Source of the DNA: Saccharopolyspora erythraea
Lineage (GTDB): Bacteria; Actinomycetota; Actinomycetes; Mycobacteriales; Pseudonocardiaceae
Direction: 5' to 3'
DNA: 64,000 bases
Assembly (NCBI RefSeq): GCF_018141105.1
Contig: NZ_CP054839.1
Location: 4,464,001 to 4,528,000 of the forward strand
Shown here one piece after another: positions 24,776-34,420 of this stretch. Position 1 is the stretch's first letter. The number at the start of each line of letters is the position of its first letter. The position numbers were made by a program, and so were the translations under genes. The notes beneath the pieces were generated by a model. The model made no database searches. It worked only from the letters and a program-made list of their open reading frames with translations, and had not been told where the DNA came from.

Positions 24776-25465
24776 GTGCTCGGACTGGACGAGCAGAACC
24801 AGCCCGGTGAGTTAGAGCCGGTGCAGCGCAAGTCGACCGCGGCGATCGTGGCCGACCAGCTGCGCTCGGCGATCATGTACGGCTCGCTGGCACCGGGCAG
24901 CCAGATGGGGGAGGCCGAGCTGGCCGCCCGGCTCGGGGTGAGCCGGGGTCCGCTGCGGGAGGCGATGCAGCGGCTGGTGGCCGAAGGCCTGTTGCGCAGC
25001 GAGCCGCATCGCGGGCTCTTCGTCACCACGCTGGACGCCGACGACGTCCGCGACATCTACCTGGCGCGGCTGGCGGTGGAGCGCGCGGCCTGCGAGCAGA
25101 TCGTGCGCCACCACCGGCTGGAGGCGGTAGCCGAGCTCACCGCGGCGCAGGGTCGGATGGTGGCCGCGGTGTCCAAGGGCGACTCGATCGAGCTCGCCGA
25201 CGCCGACCAGGAGTTCCACGAGACGCTGGTGCGGGCCTCCGGCAGCCCCCGGCTGCGGCGCATGGCCCAGACCCTGCTGGTGGAGAAGCGGATGTGCCTG
25301 ACGGCGCTGCAGGACAAGTACCACGCCGACGCCCAGGCGCTGCTGGACGAGCACCGCGGCATCGTCGACGCGATCGAGGCAGGCGACGAGGCGCTGCTGC
25401 TGACGCGTCTGGAAGCGCACATGAACGACGCGCTGGAACGCCTCAACGGTTCGATGGCGCACTGA
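24776..25465 (+). CDS. GntR-family regulator, FCD subfamily, probable repressor of the DUF3830 regulon
   Basis: 229 residues from GTG 24776 with AGGAG at 24761-24765. The winged helix reads AIVADQLRSAIMYGSLAPGS, MGEAELAARLGVSRGPLREAMQRLVAEGLL and PHRGLFVTTLD. The FCD domain follows with DIYLARLAVERAACEQIV, DADQEFHETLVRASGSPRL and DEHRGIVDAIEAGDEALLLTRLEAHM, containing the Asp and His metal ligands typical of the fold. It is the last gene of the plus-strand arm. The three ATTGTCAACAAT repeats at 22358, 23827 and 27345 match the short TTGT-N2-ACAA operators known for this subfamily, so it is the obvious candidate to bind them. Effector unknown. Confidence 0.92.
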   Translation: MLGLDEQNQPGELEPVQRKSTAAIVADQLRSAIMYGSLAPGSQMGEAELAARLGVSRGPLREAMQRLVAEGLLRSEPHRGLFVTTLDADDVRDIYLARLAVERAACEQIVRHHRLEAVAELTAAQGRMVAAVSKGDSIELADADQEFHETLVRASGSPRLRRMAQTLLVEKRMCLTALQDKYHADAQALLDEHRGIVDAIEAGDEALLLTRLEAHMNDALERLNGSMAH

Positions 25466-25484
25466 GCGGCCGCTGACCGTCATC

Positions 25485-25519
25485 CCGGGCCCCTGCTCCC
25501 CACCGGAGCAGGGGCCCGG
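25485..25519 (+). terminator. Hairpin after the GntR gene
   Basis: CCGGGCCCCTGCTCC (25485-25499) pairs perfectly with GGAGCAGGGGCCCGG (25505-25519) over a 5-base loop. It begins 20 bases after the GntR stop and closes the plus-strand arm of the regulon; no T tract follows. Confidence 0.7.
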
Positions 25520-25749
25520 AGCCGTTCGGGTCGCGGAGGGCCGGTGCGCTCGGCCGTCCCGGTCACCGCTTCCCGGGCTCTCGTTCAGCGTGCGGCGAGC
25601 AGGTGTTGCGTCCCGCCGCTGGCGGCGCCGGGCACCGACACCACGCCTTCGCCGTCGAGCCGGCCCGCTGGTTCCGGCTCACGCCGCACAACTGCGCCGA
25701 CGGGTTGGCGCTGACAACCCGCAAACCAGCTCCGAACGAAGAATTTGAC

Positions 25750-25786
25750 GGGGTGGGTCCTCGCCGAGCCGGCGAGGACCCACCCC
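25750..25786 (-). terminator. Hairpin after the semialdehyde dehydrogenase gene
   Basis: GGGGTGGGTCCTCGCC (25750-25765) pairs perfectly with GGCGAGGACCCACCCC (25771-25786) over a 5-base loop, 7 bases beyond the minus-strand stop at 25793. The following minus-strand bases (GTCAAATTCTTC) are only mildly T-rich. Nothing recognisable lies in the 230 bases between this hairpin and the one at 25485. Confidence 0.7.
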
Positions 25787-25792
25787 GGTTGG

Positions 25793-27274
25793 TCACAGAC
25801 CGCCGACAGCGACGTACTTGGTTTCCAGGAACTCGTCGATGCCGACCTTGCCGCCTTCCCGGCCCAGGCCGGAGTGCTTGACCCCGCCGAACGGGGCCGC
25901 CGGGTTGGACACGATGCCCTGGTTGAGCCCGATCATGCCCGACTCCAGGGCCTCCGACACCCGCAGAGCCCGCTGCAGGTCGCGGGTGTAGAGGTAGCTG
26001 ACCAGTCCGTACTCGGTGTCGTTGGCCTGGTCGACGACCGCCTGCTCGTCGGTGAACGTGGTGATCGGGGCGACCGGACCGAAGATCTCCTCCCGGTTGA
26101 GCCTCGCCGACACCGGCACGCCGGTCAGCACGGTCGGCTGGTAGAAGTAGCCGTCGCCCTCGCGGGGCGAGCCGCCCACGACGACCTCGGCGCCGTGGTC
26201 CAGGGCGTCCTGCACCAGCTCGGTGACCTTGCCCAGCTGGTCGGAGTCGATCAGCGGGCCGACCTCGATCTCGTCGGTCACGCCGCGGCCGATGCGCAGC
26301 GACCCCATACGCTCGGCCAGCCGCCTGCCGAACTCCTCGGCCACGTCGGCGTGGACGTAGAAGCGGTTGGCCGCGGTGCAGGCCTCGCCGATGTTGCGCA
26401 TCTTGGCCAGCATCGCGCCGTCGACGGCGGCGTCGAGGTCGGCGTCGTCGAAGACGATGAACGGGGCGTTGCCGCCCAGCTCCAGCGACACCTTCAGCAC
26501 CTGCTCGGCCGACTGCTCGATGAGCTTGCGCCCGACCTGGGTCGAGCCGGTGAAAGACAGCTTGCGGGCGCGGCCGTCGCGGATCATCGGCTCCATCAGC
26601 TTGCCCGCGCTGCGCGAGGTGACGACGTTGAGCACGCCGTCGGGCAGCCCCGCCTCGATGAGGATGTCGGCCAGCGCCAGCATCGACAGCGGCGTCTGGT
26701 GGGCGGGCTTGATCACCGAGGTGCAGCCCGCGGCGATGGCCGGGCCGATCTTGCGGGTACCCATCGCCATCGGGAAGTTCCACGGCGTGATCAGCAGCGC
26801 GGGCCCCACGGGCTGGCGCATCACCAGGAACCGGCCCTTGCCGTTGGGCGCGACGGCGTAGTCGCCGCCGATGCGCACGGCCTCCTCGGCGAACCAGCGG
26901 AAGAACTCCGCGGCGTAGGTGACCTCGGCGCGCGACTCCGTCAGCGGCTTGCCCATCTCCAGCGTCATCAGCAGCGACAGGTCCTCGTGGCGCTGCGTGA
27001 TCAGCTCGTAGGCGCGGCGCAGGATCTCACCGCGCTCGCGGGGCGGGTGCTTGGCCCAGTCGTGCTGGGCCTCGTGGGCGGCGGCCAGCGCGGCCAGGCC
27101 GTCCTCGGGGGAGGCGTCGGCCACCGGGCACAGCGCCCTGCCGGTGGAGGGGTCCTCGACCTCGTAGGTGCGGTCCTCGGAGGCGGGGCGCCACTTCCCG
27201 CCGATGAGCAGTTGCTTGGGGGCCGCCTCGACGACGGTGCTCTCGCGTGGGTTCTGTTCGGTTGAGCGAGTCAT
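25793..27274 (-). CDS. NAD(P)-dependent aldehyde dehydrogenase, succinate-semialdehyde dehydrogenase type
   Basis: 493 residues from ATG 27274 (MTRSTEQNPRE); the longer upstream frame crosses the operator. All catalytic ALDH motifs are intact, in contrast to the gene at 16358: ITPWNFPMAMGTRKIGPA, SFTGSTQVGRKL, LELGGNAPFIVFDDADLDAAVDG and GEACTAANRFY with the nucleophile Cys. The pattern DPSTGRALCPVADAS and the MTLEMGKPLTE block are typical of the GabD/succinate-semialdehyde dehydrogenase branch. It is divergent from the class III aminotransferase gene, with operator site 3 in the gap. Together they would convert an omega-amino acid to a dicarboxylate via its semialdehyde. Confidence 0.92.
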   Translation of the reverse strand: MTRSTEQNPRESTVVEAAPKQLLIGGKWRPASEDRTYEVEDPSTGRALCPVADASPEDGLAALAAAHEAQHDWAKHPPRERGEILRRAYELITQRHEDLSLLMTLEMGKPLTESRAEVTYAAEFFRWFAEEAVRIGGDYAVAPNGKGRFLVMRQPVGPALLITPWNFPMAMGTRKIGPAIAAGCTSVIKPAHQTPLSMLALADILIEAGLPDGVLNVVTSRSAGKLMEPMIRDGRARKLSFTGSTQVGRKLIEQSAEQVLKVSLELGGNAPFIVFDDADLDAAVDGAMLAKMRNIGEACTAANRFYVHADVAEEFGRRLAERMGSLRIGRGVTDEIEVGPLIDSDQLGKVTELVQDALDHGAEVVVGGSPREGDGYFYQPTVLTGVPVSARLNREEIFGPVAPITTFTDEQAVVDQANDTEYGLVSYLYTRDLQRALRVSEALESGMIGLNQGIVSNPAAPFGGVKHSGLGREGGKVGIDEFLETKYVAVGGL

Positions 27275-27343
27275 GGCAGTGGCAGACCCTTCTGTCTGGA
27301 GACGGTGGACACCGACGCTGCGTGATGGTTGCATGTCACACGA

Positions 27344-27357
27344 GATTGTCAACAATC
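27344..27357. promoter_or_regulatory. Operator site 3 (GATTGT-CA-ACAATC) between dehydrogenase and aminotransferase genes
   Basis: GATTGTCAACAATC has perfect 6-base arms around CA and carries the same 12-base core as the sites at 22358 and 23827. It lies 70 bases from the dehydrogenase start and 48 bases from the aminotransferase start. The minus strand again has a TTGACA inside the repeat, though a good -10 is not obvious. Confidence 0.72.
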
Positions 27358-27404
27358 CTACAGCCTGAACGGGATCTTTCCTCCCCCGTCGTTTGGAGTC
27401 GATC

Positions 27405-28661
<1,257 letters not shown>

Positions 28662-28668
28662 TCACCAC

Positions 28669-28711
28669 AGCGGTGGTGGCGGGGTCGGCACCGCGCTCCG
28701 CCACCACCGCT
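28669..28711 (+). terminator. Hairpin after the aminotransferase gene
   Basis: AGCGGTGGTGGCGG (28669-28682) pairs perfectly with CCGCCACCACCGCT (28698-28711) over a 15-base loop and is followed by TCTTG. It starts 8 bases after the aminotransferase stop. Confidence 0.7.
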
Positions 28712-28882
28712 TCTTGACGCACAGAGTGGCCGGTCCTGCACCTCGGGGCACCAGAACAGGTGACGACTGATCACTGTTCGGTAGCGCTGTGTGCCTTCCG
28801 ATCAGGTGTCTGGAATGCTGCACGCCGAAGGGACCGGTGCGCCCGGGCGCACCGGTGAGTCGACTGGCGCAGGTGTGAGGTC

Positions 28883-30037
28883 ATGAGTGATTGGTCGGCG
28901 GGCCCACCGCCGAAGGGCCGAAGGCCGCGGAGTGGCGACGCCTACGACTACTACGGTGGCGGCCGCGAGCGGCCCGCCGCTCCCCGTCCGCCGGGACCGC
29001 CCCCGGCCGGGCCGCCGCCGAGGCGTCCCGGCGGGCCCGGGCCGTCCGACGACGGCGGCAGGCCCCTGCCCCCGCAGCGCAAGCCGAAGCGGTGGGGCAG
29101 GCGCATCGGGATCGCGCTGCTCGTGCTGGTGGTGCTGGCCGGCGGTCTGGTGTTCTACTTCGACTCGATGCTGCAGCGCACCGACGCGCTGGACTATCCG
29201 GGACGGGAGTCCAAGGACACCCCCGGCACCAACTGGCTGCTGGTGGGCTCCGACAGCCGCGAGGGACTCGACGACTCGCAGCGCGAGGAACTCTCGGCGG
29301 GCAACGCCCCCGGGCGGCGCACCGACAGCATGATGCTGATCCACATCCCCGAGAGCGGCGGCCAGCCCGCCATGATCAGCCTCCCCCGCGACTCCTCGGT
29401 GCCGATCCCTGGCCACGGACGCGACAAGCTCAACTCCGCCTTCTCCTACGGCGGACCGCAGCTGCTGGCCCAGACCCTGGAAGGGGTCACCGGCGTGCAC
29501 ATCGACCACTACGCCGAGATCGGCTTCGGCGGCTTCGCCGACCTGGTCGACGCCGTCGGCGGGGTCGACGTGTGCCTGGACCAGCCGATCAAGGACGACA
29601 TGGCCCACATCGACCTGCCCGCCGGGTGCCAGGAGCTCGACGGCCCCAACGCGCTGGGCTTCGTGCGGGCCCGCTACGCGCTGGCCGACGGCGACATCGG
29701 CCGCGCGGCCAACCAGCGCAAGCTGCTGGGCGCGCTGGTGGACAAGGCGAGCAGTCCGGCCACGCTGTTCAACCCGTTCCGGCTGGTGCCGCTGGCCTCC
29801 AGCGCCAGCAAGACCTTCACCGTCAACAACGGCGACCACGTCTGGCACCTGGCTTCGCTGGGACTGGCCATGGGCGATCTCAGCGGCGGTCAGGGCGTGA
29901 CCACCAGCGTGCCTTTCGGCGGCTTCGGCAAGGTCAACGGCCAGTCGGTGATCCAGTGGGACAAGGAGCGCGCCGCGGCGATGTTCGACGCGATCGCCAA
30001 GGACCAGCCGATCCCCCCGGAGATCCTCGACAACTAG
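28883..30037 (+). CDS. LytR-CpsA-Psr (LCP) family cell-wall ligase
   Basis: 384 residues. A Pro/Gly/Arg-rich cytoplasmic tail of about 70 residues precedes one membrane helix (about 75-93), leaving the catalytic domain outside. LCP core motifs are NWLLVGSDSREGL, GRRTDSMMLIHIPE (Arg and Asp that hold the pyrophosphate and Mg2+), ISLPRDSSVPIP, KLNSAFSYGGPQLL and DLVDAVGGVDVCLD, with FVRARYALADGDIGRAANQRKLL carrying the second Arg cluster. LCP enzymes transfer lipid-linked glycopolymers (teichoic acid or arabinogalactan) to peptidoglycan. It stands alone between two hairpins, next to a convergent muramidase gene. Confidence 0.95.
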   Translation: MSDWSAGPPPKGRRPRSGDAYDYYGGGRERPAAPRPPGPPPAGPPPRRPGGPGPSDDGGRPLPPQRKPKRWGRRIGIALLVLVVLAGGLVFYFDSMLQRTDALDYPGRESKDTPGTNWLLVGSDSREGLDDSQREELSAGNAPGRRTDSMMLIHIPESGGQPAMISLPRDSSVPIPGHGRDKLNSAFSYGGPQLLAQTLEGVTGVHIDHYAEIGFGGFADLVDAVGGVDVCLDQPIKDDMAHIDLPAGCQELDGPNALGFVRARYALADGDIGRAANQRKLLGALVDKASSPATLFNPFRLVPLASSASKTFTVNNGDHVWHLASLGLAMGDLSGGQGVTTSVPFGGFGKVNGQSVIQWDKERAAAMFDAIAKDQPIPPEILDN

Positions 30038-30050
30038 CGGTCCTCCACAA

Positions 30051-30090
30051 GGGAAGGGGGCGTGCCGAACGGTCGGCACGCCCCCTTCCC
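30051..30090. terminator. Bidirectional hairpin between LCP and GH25 genes
   Basis: An 18-bp perfect stem, 30051-30068 with 30073-30090, closes on the tetraloop ACGG; the arms begin GGGAAGGGGG and end CCCCCTTCCC. It sits 13 bases after the LCP stop and 7 bases before the end of the convergent muramidase gene. It is the strongest hairpin in the window. Confidence 0.8.
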
Positions 30091-30097
30091 GCTGTTG

Positions 30098-30937
30098 TCA
30101 GGAGGTGAAACGGGTCAACTGCTCGGGTCCGCCGTTGAAGGTGTTCTGGTCACCGGGGAACACACCGCGGTCGGCGAACTGCCAGATCGTCTGGAACGTC
30201 CAGCCCGCGGGCAGCGGACCGGGCTCGGGTGCGTAGCGGGCCAGCCACAGCGGGTTGTTCGCCCCGAAGGAAGGGTTGCCGCCGGTGCACTGCTGCCACC
30301 AGCGGGTCGTGGTGTAGATCGCCGGGAACCGGCCGGTGCGCGCCCGGTAGGTGTCGCTGAACTCGGCGATCCACCGCGACATCCCCTCCGGCGGCAGCCC
30401 GTAGCAGGCGTCGCCGTAGGGGTTGTGCTCGACGTCCAGCGCCCCGGGCAGGGTGTGGCCGTCGGGCACCCACCCGCCGCCGTTGTCGACGAAGAAGTGG
30501 GCCTGCTCGGCGCCGCTGGAGCGGTCGGGCAGCGCGAAGTGGTACGCGCCGCGGACCATGCCCACGCCGCGCGAGCCGTCGTACTGCTGGGGGTAGTGCT
30601 TGTTGCGGAAGCCGACGCCCTCGCTGGCCTTGACGTAGGCGAAGCGGGCCCCGGCATCCCAGGCCGCCCGCCAGTCGACCACGCCCTGGTGGCCGCTGAC
30701 GTCCATGCCCGCAACGCTCCCGGCGGGAGCGGCGTAGCGCGGCGCGGAGCCTTCGGAGCTCCGGCCGAGGCTGTAGCCGGCCCACGCTCCGTTCGGATCG
30801 CCGGCGTCCAGCCGGGGTGTTTGCGCGGTGGCGGCGTAGGCGCCCGGAGCGAGCGCGGTCAGCGCTGTTGCCAGCGCGCAGACCAGCAACCTGCGCGGGT
30901 GGTACCGGTGAGAGCGTGCGATGCGAGATGGGGCCAC
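30098..30937 (-). CDS. Secreted GH25 lysozyme (N,O-diacetylmuramidase)
   Basis: 279 residues from GTG 30937, which has AGGAGG 9 bases upstream on the minus strand; the longer frame has no signal sequence at its start. A signal peptide (RRLLVCALATALTALAPGAYA) ends near residue 35. The GH25 domain starts at GMDVSGHQGVVDW (Asp79) and has YVKASEGVGFRNKHY, GAYHFALPD and ALDVEHNPYG, with Asp168 and Glu170 in the catalytic DxE motif. The C-terminal block PLWLARYAPEPG and WQFADRGVFPG is standard. It would cleave peptidoglycan glycan strands outside the cell; adjacency to the LCP ligase fits wall remodelling. Confidence 0.94.
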   Translation of the reverse strand: MAPSRIARSHRYHPRRLLVCALATALTALAPGAYAATAQTPRLDAGDPNGAWAGYSLGRSSEGSAPRYAAPAGSVAGMDVSGHQGVVDWRAAWDAGARFAYVKASEGVGFRNKHYPQQYDGSRGVGMVRGAYHFALPDRSSGAEQAHFFVDNGGGWVPDGHTLPGALDVEHNPYGDACYGLPPEGMSRWIAEFSDTYRARTGRFPAIYTTTRWWQQCTGGNPSFGANNPLWLARYAPEPGPLPAGWTFQTIWQFADRGVFPGDQNTFNGGPEQLTRFTS

Positions 30938-31341
30938 TGCGGTTCGCCTCCTCGCTACGGCGGCGCCGCGAGCCCGCGGCACGGCATGGGTGAGCGGTCT
31001 TGCGCGCAACGCAGAATAATCCGGTCGCCACGTCGGTGCTGTCCACATGGGACCATCCTGTTCCTCCGCGGCGGCCCGAAGAATCCGCAACGCCACACCC
31101 GGCTCCGTCCACCACACCGGAGTGTGATCGCATGAGTGTGATTCGAATTTCCCCCGCTGGGGCAAGGAAATCGCGCTGCGTGCACCGTCGCGCTCCGCGC
31201 TCATCCGATAGTGGGTTGATGCGCCGCGTCGCACGCGTGGAGGTGTCGCCAGGCGGCGTGAAACGCGCCGGACGGCGTGTCGCGAGGACCGCTCATAGCC
31301 TGGGAGGATCGCAGCCGCCCCGATCAGCGAGGAGTGGGCTC
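30938..31341. other. 404-base gap between divergent GH25 and NTF2-like genes
   Basis: No coding frame here looks protein-like on either strand. It should hold the promoters for both divergent genes. I could not identify convincing -35/-10 pairs. A moderately AT-rich stretch with TGTGATTCGAATTTCC lies at about 31136-31151. Confidence 0.4.
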
Positions 31342-31749
31342 ATGGCGCAGCAGGCAGACGACACCGCCCAGGTCCGGGAGCTCGTCGAGAGCTGGGCCAG
31401 GGCGGTCCGCGACCGCGACCTGGACGGCATCCTGGCTCACCACAGCCCGGACCTGGTGTTCTACGACGTCCCCGAGCCCGGCCGCTTCCGGGGACTGGAC
31501 GCCTACCGCCGGTCGTGGGGGGAGGAGTTCTTCCCCTGGTTCGGCGACTCCGGCCTCTTCGAACTCGACGAGCTGGAGGTCACCGCGGGGCCCGAGACGG
31601 CCTTCTGCCACTGCGTGGTGCGCTGCGCGGGCAGCGGACCGGACGCCGATCCCGCCGAACAGCTCGACGTGCGGCTCACGATGGGGCTGGCCAGGCGAGG
31701 AGGGCAGTGGAGCGTCGTGCACGAGCACCACTCCGTGGCCGCGGACTGA
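31342..31749 (+). CDS. SnoaL/NTF2-like protein
   Basis: 135 residues from ATG 31342 with AGGAG at 31330-31334. The pattern VRELVESWARAVRDRDLDGILAHHSPDLVFYDVPEPG, followed by FRGLDAYRRSWGEEFFPWF, is the cone-shaped NTF2/SnoaL fold in which an N-terminal helical pair leads into a curved sheet. The C terminus (RRGGQWSVVHEHHSV) is typical of the DUF4440/SnoaL_3 type. These proteins are isomerases, ligand-binding proteins or dimerisation modules. The gene is alone, convergent with a methyltransferase gene 15 bases away; no substrate can be proposed. Confidence 0.85.
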   Translation: MAQQADDTAQVRELVESWARAVRDRDLDGILAHHSPDLVFYDVPEPGRFRGLDAYRRSWGEEFFPWFGDSGLFELDELEVTAGPETAFCHCVVRCAGSGPDADPAEQLDVRLTMGLARRGGQWSVVHEHHSVAAD

Positions 31750-31764
31750 ACCGCCGCGCGCCGC

Positions 31765-32427
31765 TCAGCCGTCGGCGACGGCGGTGGCGTGCAGCCAGTC
31801 GCGCACCGGCACCATGCGGGGCAACGGCCGGAAGCGCTCCACGTGCTCCAGCCGGAAACCCGCCCGCTCGACGGCTGCACCCGTGTCGCGGTCGAGGTGG
31901 CAGCCCGCGGCGACGCGGGTCCACACCGGGGTGAGCCGCTGCTGCCAGCGGCCGAGCCGGCCGGGGCTGCGCACGTGTTCGAGCACGGCCAGCCGCCCGC
32001 CCGGTCTGAGCACGCGTCGCGCCTCGCGCAGCGCCCGGTCGGGATCGTCGACCGTGCACAGCACCAGGGTGAACACCACGGTGTCGAAGCTGTGCGCATC
32101 GAACGGCAGCGCCTCGGCGGAGGCGTCGCTGACGGTGACCGGCACCTCCGCCGACGCCGCCCGCGCGGCCAGGCGCTCGCGCATCGCGGGGTCGGGCTCG
32201 CTGGCCACGACCCGCTCCGCACGGCGGTAGAACGGCAGGTTCGCCCCGGTGCCCGAGCCGACGTCGAGGACCTGACCGGGCAGCTCGGCCAGCAGCCGCG
32301 ACCGGTGCGCGGCCAGCGCCCGCCGTTCCAGCGGACTCATCATCCGGTCGTAGACCGCGGCGAAGAACCGGTGCGCCCGCAGTGTGATCACCTCGTCCGG
32401 TGGGTGGGCAGGAACGTCCCCGAACAT
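31765..32427 (-). CDS. Class I SAM-dependent methyltransferase (UbiE/Methyltransf_11 type)
   Basis: 220 residues from ATG 32427 (MFGDVPAHPPDEV); the longer frame upstream covers the opposite gene's promoter. The SAM motif is VLDVGSGTGANLPFYRRA, followed by the acidic EPDPAMRERL, the ASAEALPFDAHSFDTVVFTLVLCTVDD block and ALREARRVLRPGGRLAVLEHV. That order is typical of ubiquinone/menaquinone-type and small-molecule C-methyltransferases. The N-terminal HRFFAAVYDRMMSPLERRAL is like proteins annotated as phosphatidylethanolamine or thiol methyltransferases. Substrate unknown. It diverges from the ABC-class ATPase gene. Confidence 0.9.
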   Translation of the reverse strand: MFGDVPAHPPDEVITLRAHRFFAAVYDRMMSPLERRALAAHRSRLLAELPGQVLDVGSGTGANLPFYRRAERVVASEPDPAMRERLAARAASAEVPVTVSDASAEALPFDAHSFDTVVFTLVLCTVDDPDRALREARRVLRPGGRLAVLEHVRSPGRLGRWQQRLTPVWTRVAAGCHLDRDTGAAVERAGFRLEHVERFRPLPRMVPVRDWLHATAVADG

Positions 32428-32597
32428 AGCGACCAGCGGCGGGCCGGCCGGGCAGGACGTGCCGTGACTCCCTCCGGCGGCGGGCCCTAGCCGCGGAGTG
32501 GCGCCGGTCTCCCGGAACGGTTGCTCGCCGACCGCGACCAAGGGTGACCGATATGTCCGGGTGGAGAAACCCCGGTACGTCGGGTACGTCTCGGGAC

Positions 32598-34322
32598 ATG
32601 GCACAGCGAACAGGGCCGCGCCGCGGCGACCGGCGGCAACCGCAGGCCGCAAGCGGGCGGCGGGACGAGCAGGGGCTCCGCGACGAGCTCAGGAACATGC
32701 ACGGCACGAGCTACGGGCGCTACAAGGCGCTGCGCGGCTCGTGGTCGTTCGGCGGGTTCACCCTCGAGGTCCAGCGGGTTCAGCCCGACCCGTTCGCGCC
32801 CGCCAGCCGCTGCGAGGTGCGGGTGCCCGCGCAGGTGGCCGACTTCCCGCGGGAGCTGTGGCACAACCAGGTGCGCGCCCGCGCGCTGGCCGGGTTCCTG
32901 GTGCGCGCCGCGCACCGGCGGCTGCGCGACAGCAGGCTGCGGGTCGACGCGGGCCGCCAGCAGGTGCTGGACCGCAGCGCCTGCCAGGTCGTCGACGGCG
33001 AGGTCGTGCTGCGCCTGGGCATCGACCTGCCCGGCCGGGGCCGCACCATCGACGGCACGCAGGCCGAGCGCGCGCTGTGCGAGGACCTGCCCGAGGTGGT
33101 GGAGCAGGCGTTGCGCTTCGCCACCGCCGAGCAGACCCGGCTGCGGGAGTTCGTCGACTCCATCGAGGACACCGACGCCCTGCGGCGCGGACTGACCGAG
33201 CACGGCCTGGTGGCCTTCGTCGCCGACGGCTCGATCCTGCCGCGCCGCAGCGGCGTGGACGACCACCCGCTCACCGACGCGGTGCCGTTCCGGTCACCGG
33301 AGTCGCTGCGCGTGACGATGCGGGTGCCCAACCGCGGCGAGGTCACGGGGATGGGCGTGCCCGAGGGCATCACGCTGATCGTCGGCGGTGGTTTCCACGG
33401 CAAGTCCACGCTGCTGAGGGCGCTGGAGTACGGCATCTACGACCACGTGCCCGGCGACGGCCGCGAGCTGGTGGTCTGCCGCGACGACACGGTCAAGATC
33501 CGCGCCGAGGACGGCCGCCGCGTGCACCGGGTCGACGTCAGCCCGTTCGTCTCGCACCTGCCCACCGGCGCCGACACCGCCGACTTCTCCACCGACAACG
33601 CCTCGGGCTCCACCTCGCAGGCCGCGGCGATCTCGGAGTCGGTGGAGGCCGGGGCCGGGGTGCTGCTGGTCGACGAGGACACCGCGGCGACCAACCTCAT
33701 GATCCGCGACGCCCGGATGCAGGAGCTCGTCGCCAAGGACTCCGAACCGCTGACGCCGTTCGTGGACCTCATCCGCCCGCTGTCGCGCCAGCGCGGGGTG
33801 TCCACGGTGCTGGTGATGGGCGGTTCCGGCGACTACATGGACGTCGCCGACCGGGTGCTGATGATGGACGCCTACCGGGCGCTCGACGTCACCGAGCGGG
33901 CGCGGGAGCTGGCGGCCAACCCGACCGGGCGCCACTCGGAGGCCGACGGCTTCCCGGCGCTGCGGGCCAGGGTGCCCGACCCGCGTTCGGTCGACACCGA
34001 GCGGCCCAAGGTCCGGGCACGGGGCGTGGACGCCCTGACCCTCGGCGAATCCACAGTGGAACTGCGCGCGGTGGAGCAGATCGTCGACCCCTCGCAGGTC
34101 ACCGGGATCGGGCTGGCGCTGGTGACCTGCGTGCGCCGTGGTCTGCTCGACGGCGATCGCACGGTGGCCGAGGTGCTGGATGCCTTCGCCGCCGAGGTCG
34201 CCGAGCGCGGCGTGCACGCCGTCGACGACCGGTACGTGGGCGATTTCGCCGTGCCGCGGACGTTCGAGCTCGCCGCGGCCCTCAACCGGCTGCGGACACT
34301 GCGCGTGTCGCGGTTGGCCTGA
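32598..34322 (+). CDS. ABC-class ATPase of unknown role (PF09818 type)
   Basis: About 574 residues. The start is uncertain: ATG 32598 (MAQRTG) is used, but GTG 32544 and ATG 32553 are in frame and a weak AAGGG lies just before them. The first 30-40 residues are basic and low complexity. The conserved part begins near LRDELRNMHGTSYGRYKALRG. Walker A is GGGFHGKST (about residues 275-283), Walker B is GVLLVDEDTAATNLM, and a signature-like SGSTSQAAAISESVEAG segment precedes it. This combination is the family once described as predicted ATPase of the ABC class, with no transporter domain. The trypanosome relative MRB1590 is linked to RNA editing; bacterial members have no established role. Confidence 0.85.
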   Translation: MAQRTGPRRGDRRQPQAASGRRDEQGLRDELRNMHGTSYGRYKALRGSWSFGGFTLEVQRVQPDPFAPASRCEVRVPAQVADFPRELWHNQVRARALAGFLVRAAHRRLRDSRLRVDAGRQQVLDRSACQVVDGEVVLRLGIDLPGRGRTIDGTQAERALCEDLPEVVEQALRFATAEQTRLREFVDSIEDTDALRRGLTEHGLVAFVADGSILPRRSGVDDHPLTDAVPFRSPESLRVTMRVPNRGEVTGMGVPEGITLIVGGGFHGKSTLLRALEYGIYDHVPGDGRELVVCRDDTVKIRAEDGRRVHRVDVSPFVSHLPTGADTADFSTDNASGSTSQAAAISESVEAGAGVLLVDEDTAATNLMIRDARMQELVAKDSEPLTPFVDLIRPLSRQRGVSTVLVMGGSGDYMDVADRVLMMDAYRALDVTERARELAANPTGRHSEADGFPALRARVPDPRSVDTERPKVRARGVDALTLGESTVELRAVEQIVDPSQVTGIGLALVTCVRRGLLDGDRTVAEVLDAFAAEVAERGVHAVDDRYVGDFAVPRTFELAAALNRLRTLRVSRLA

Positions 34323-34420
34323 CGGGGTTTGGCGCCGCCCGGCAGGCGGGCATCTCGGTGGGGTGACCCTCACGACTCGACGTCGTGCGCGTGCGCACGC
34401 GCGGCGGAGGGAGGCCAGCG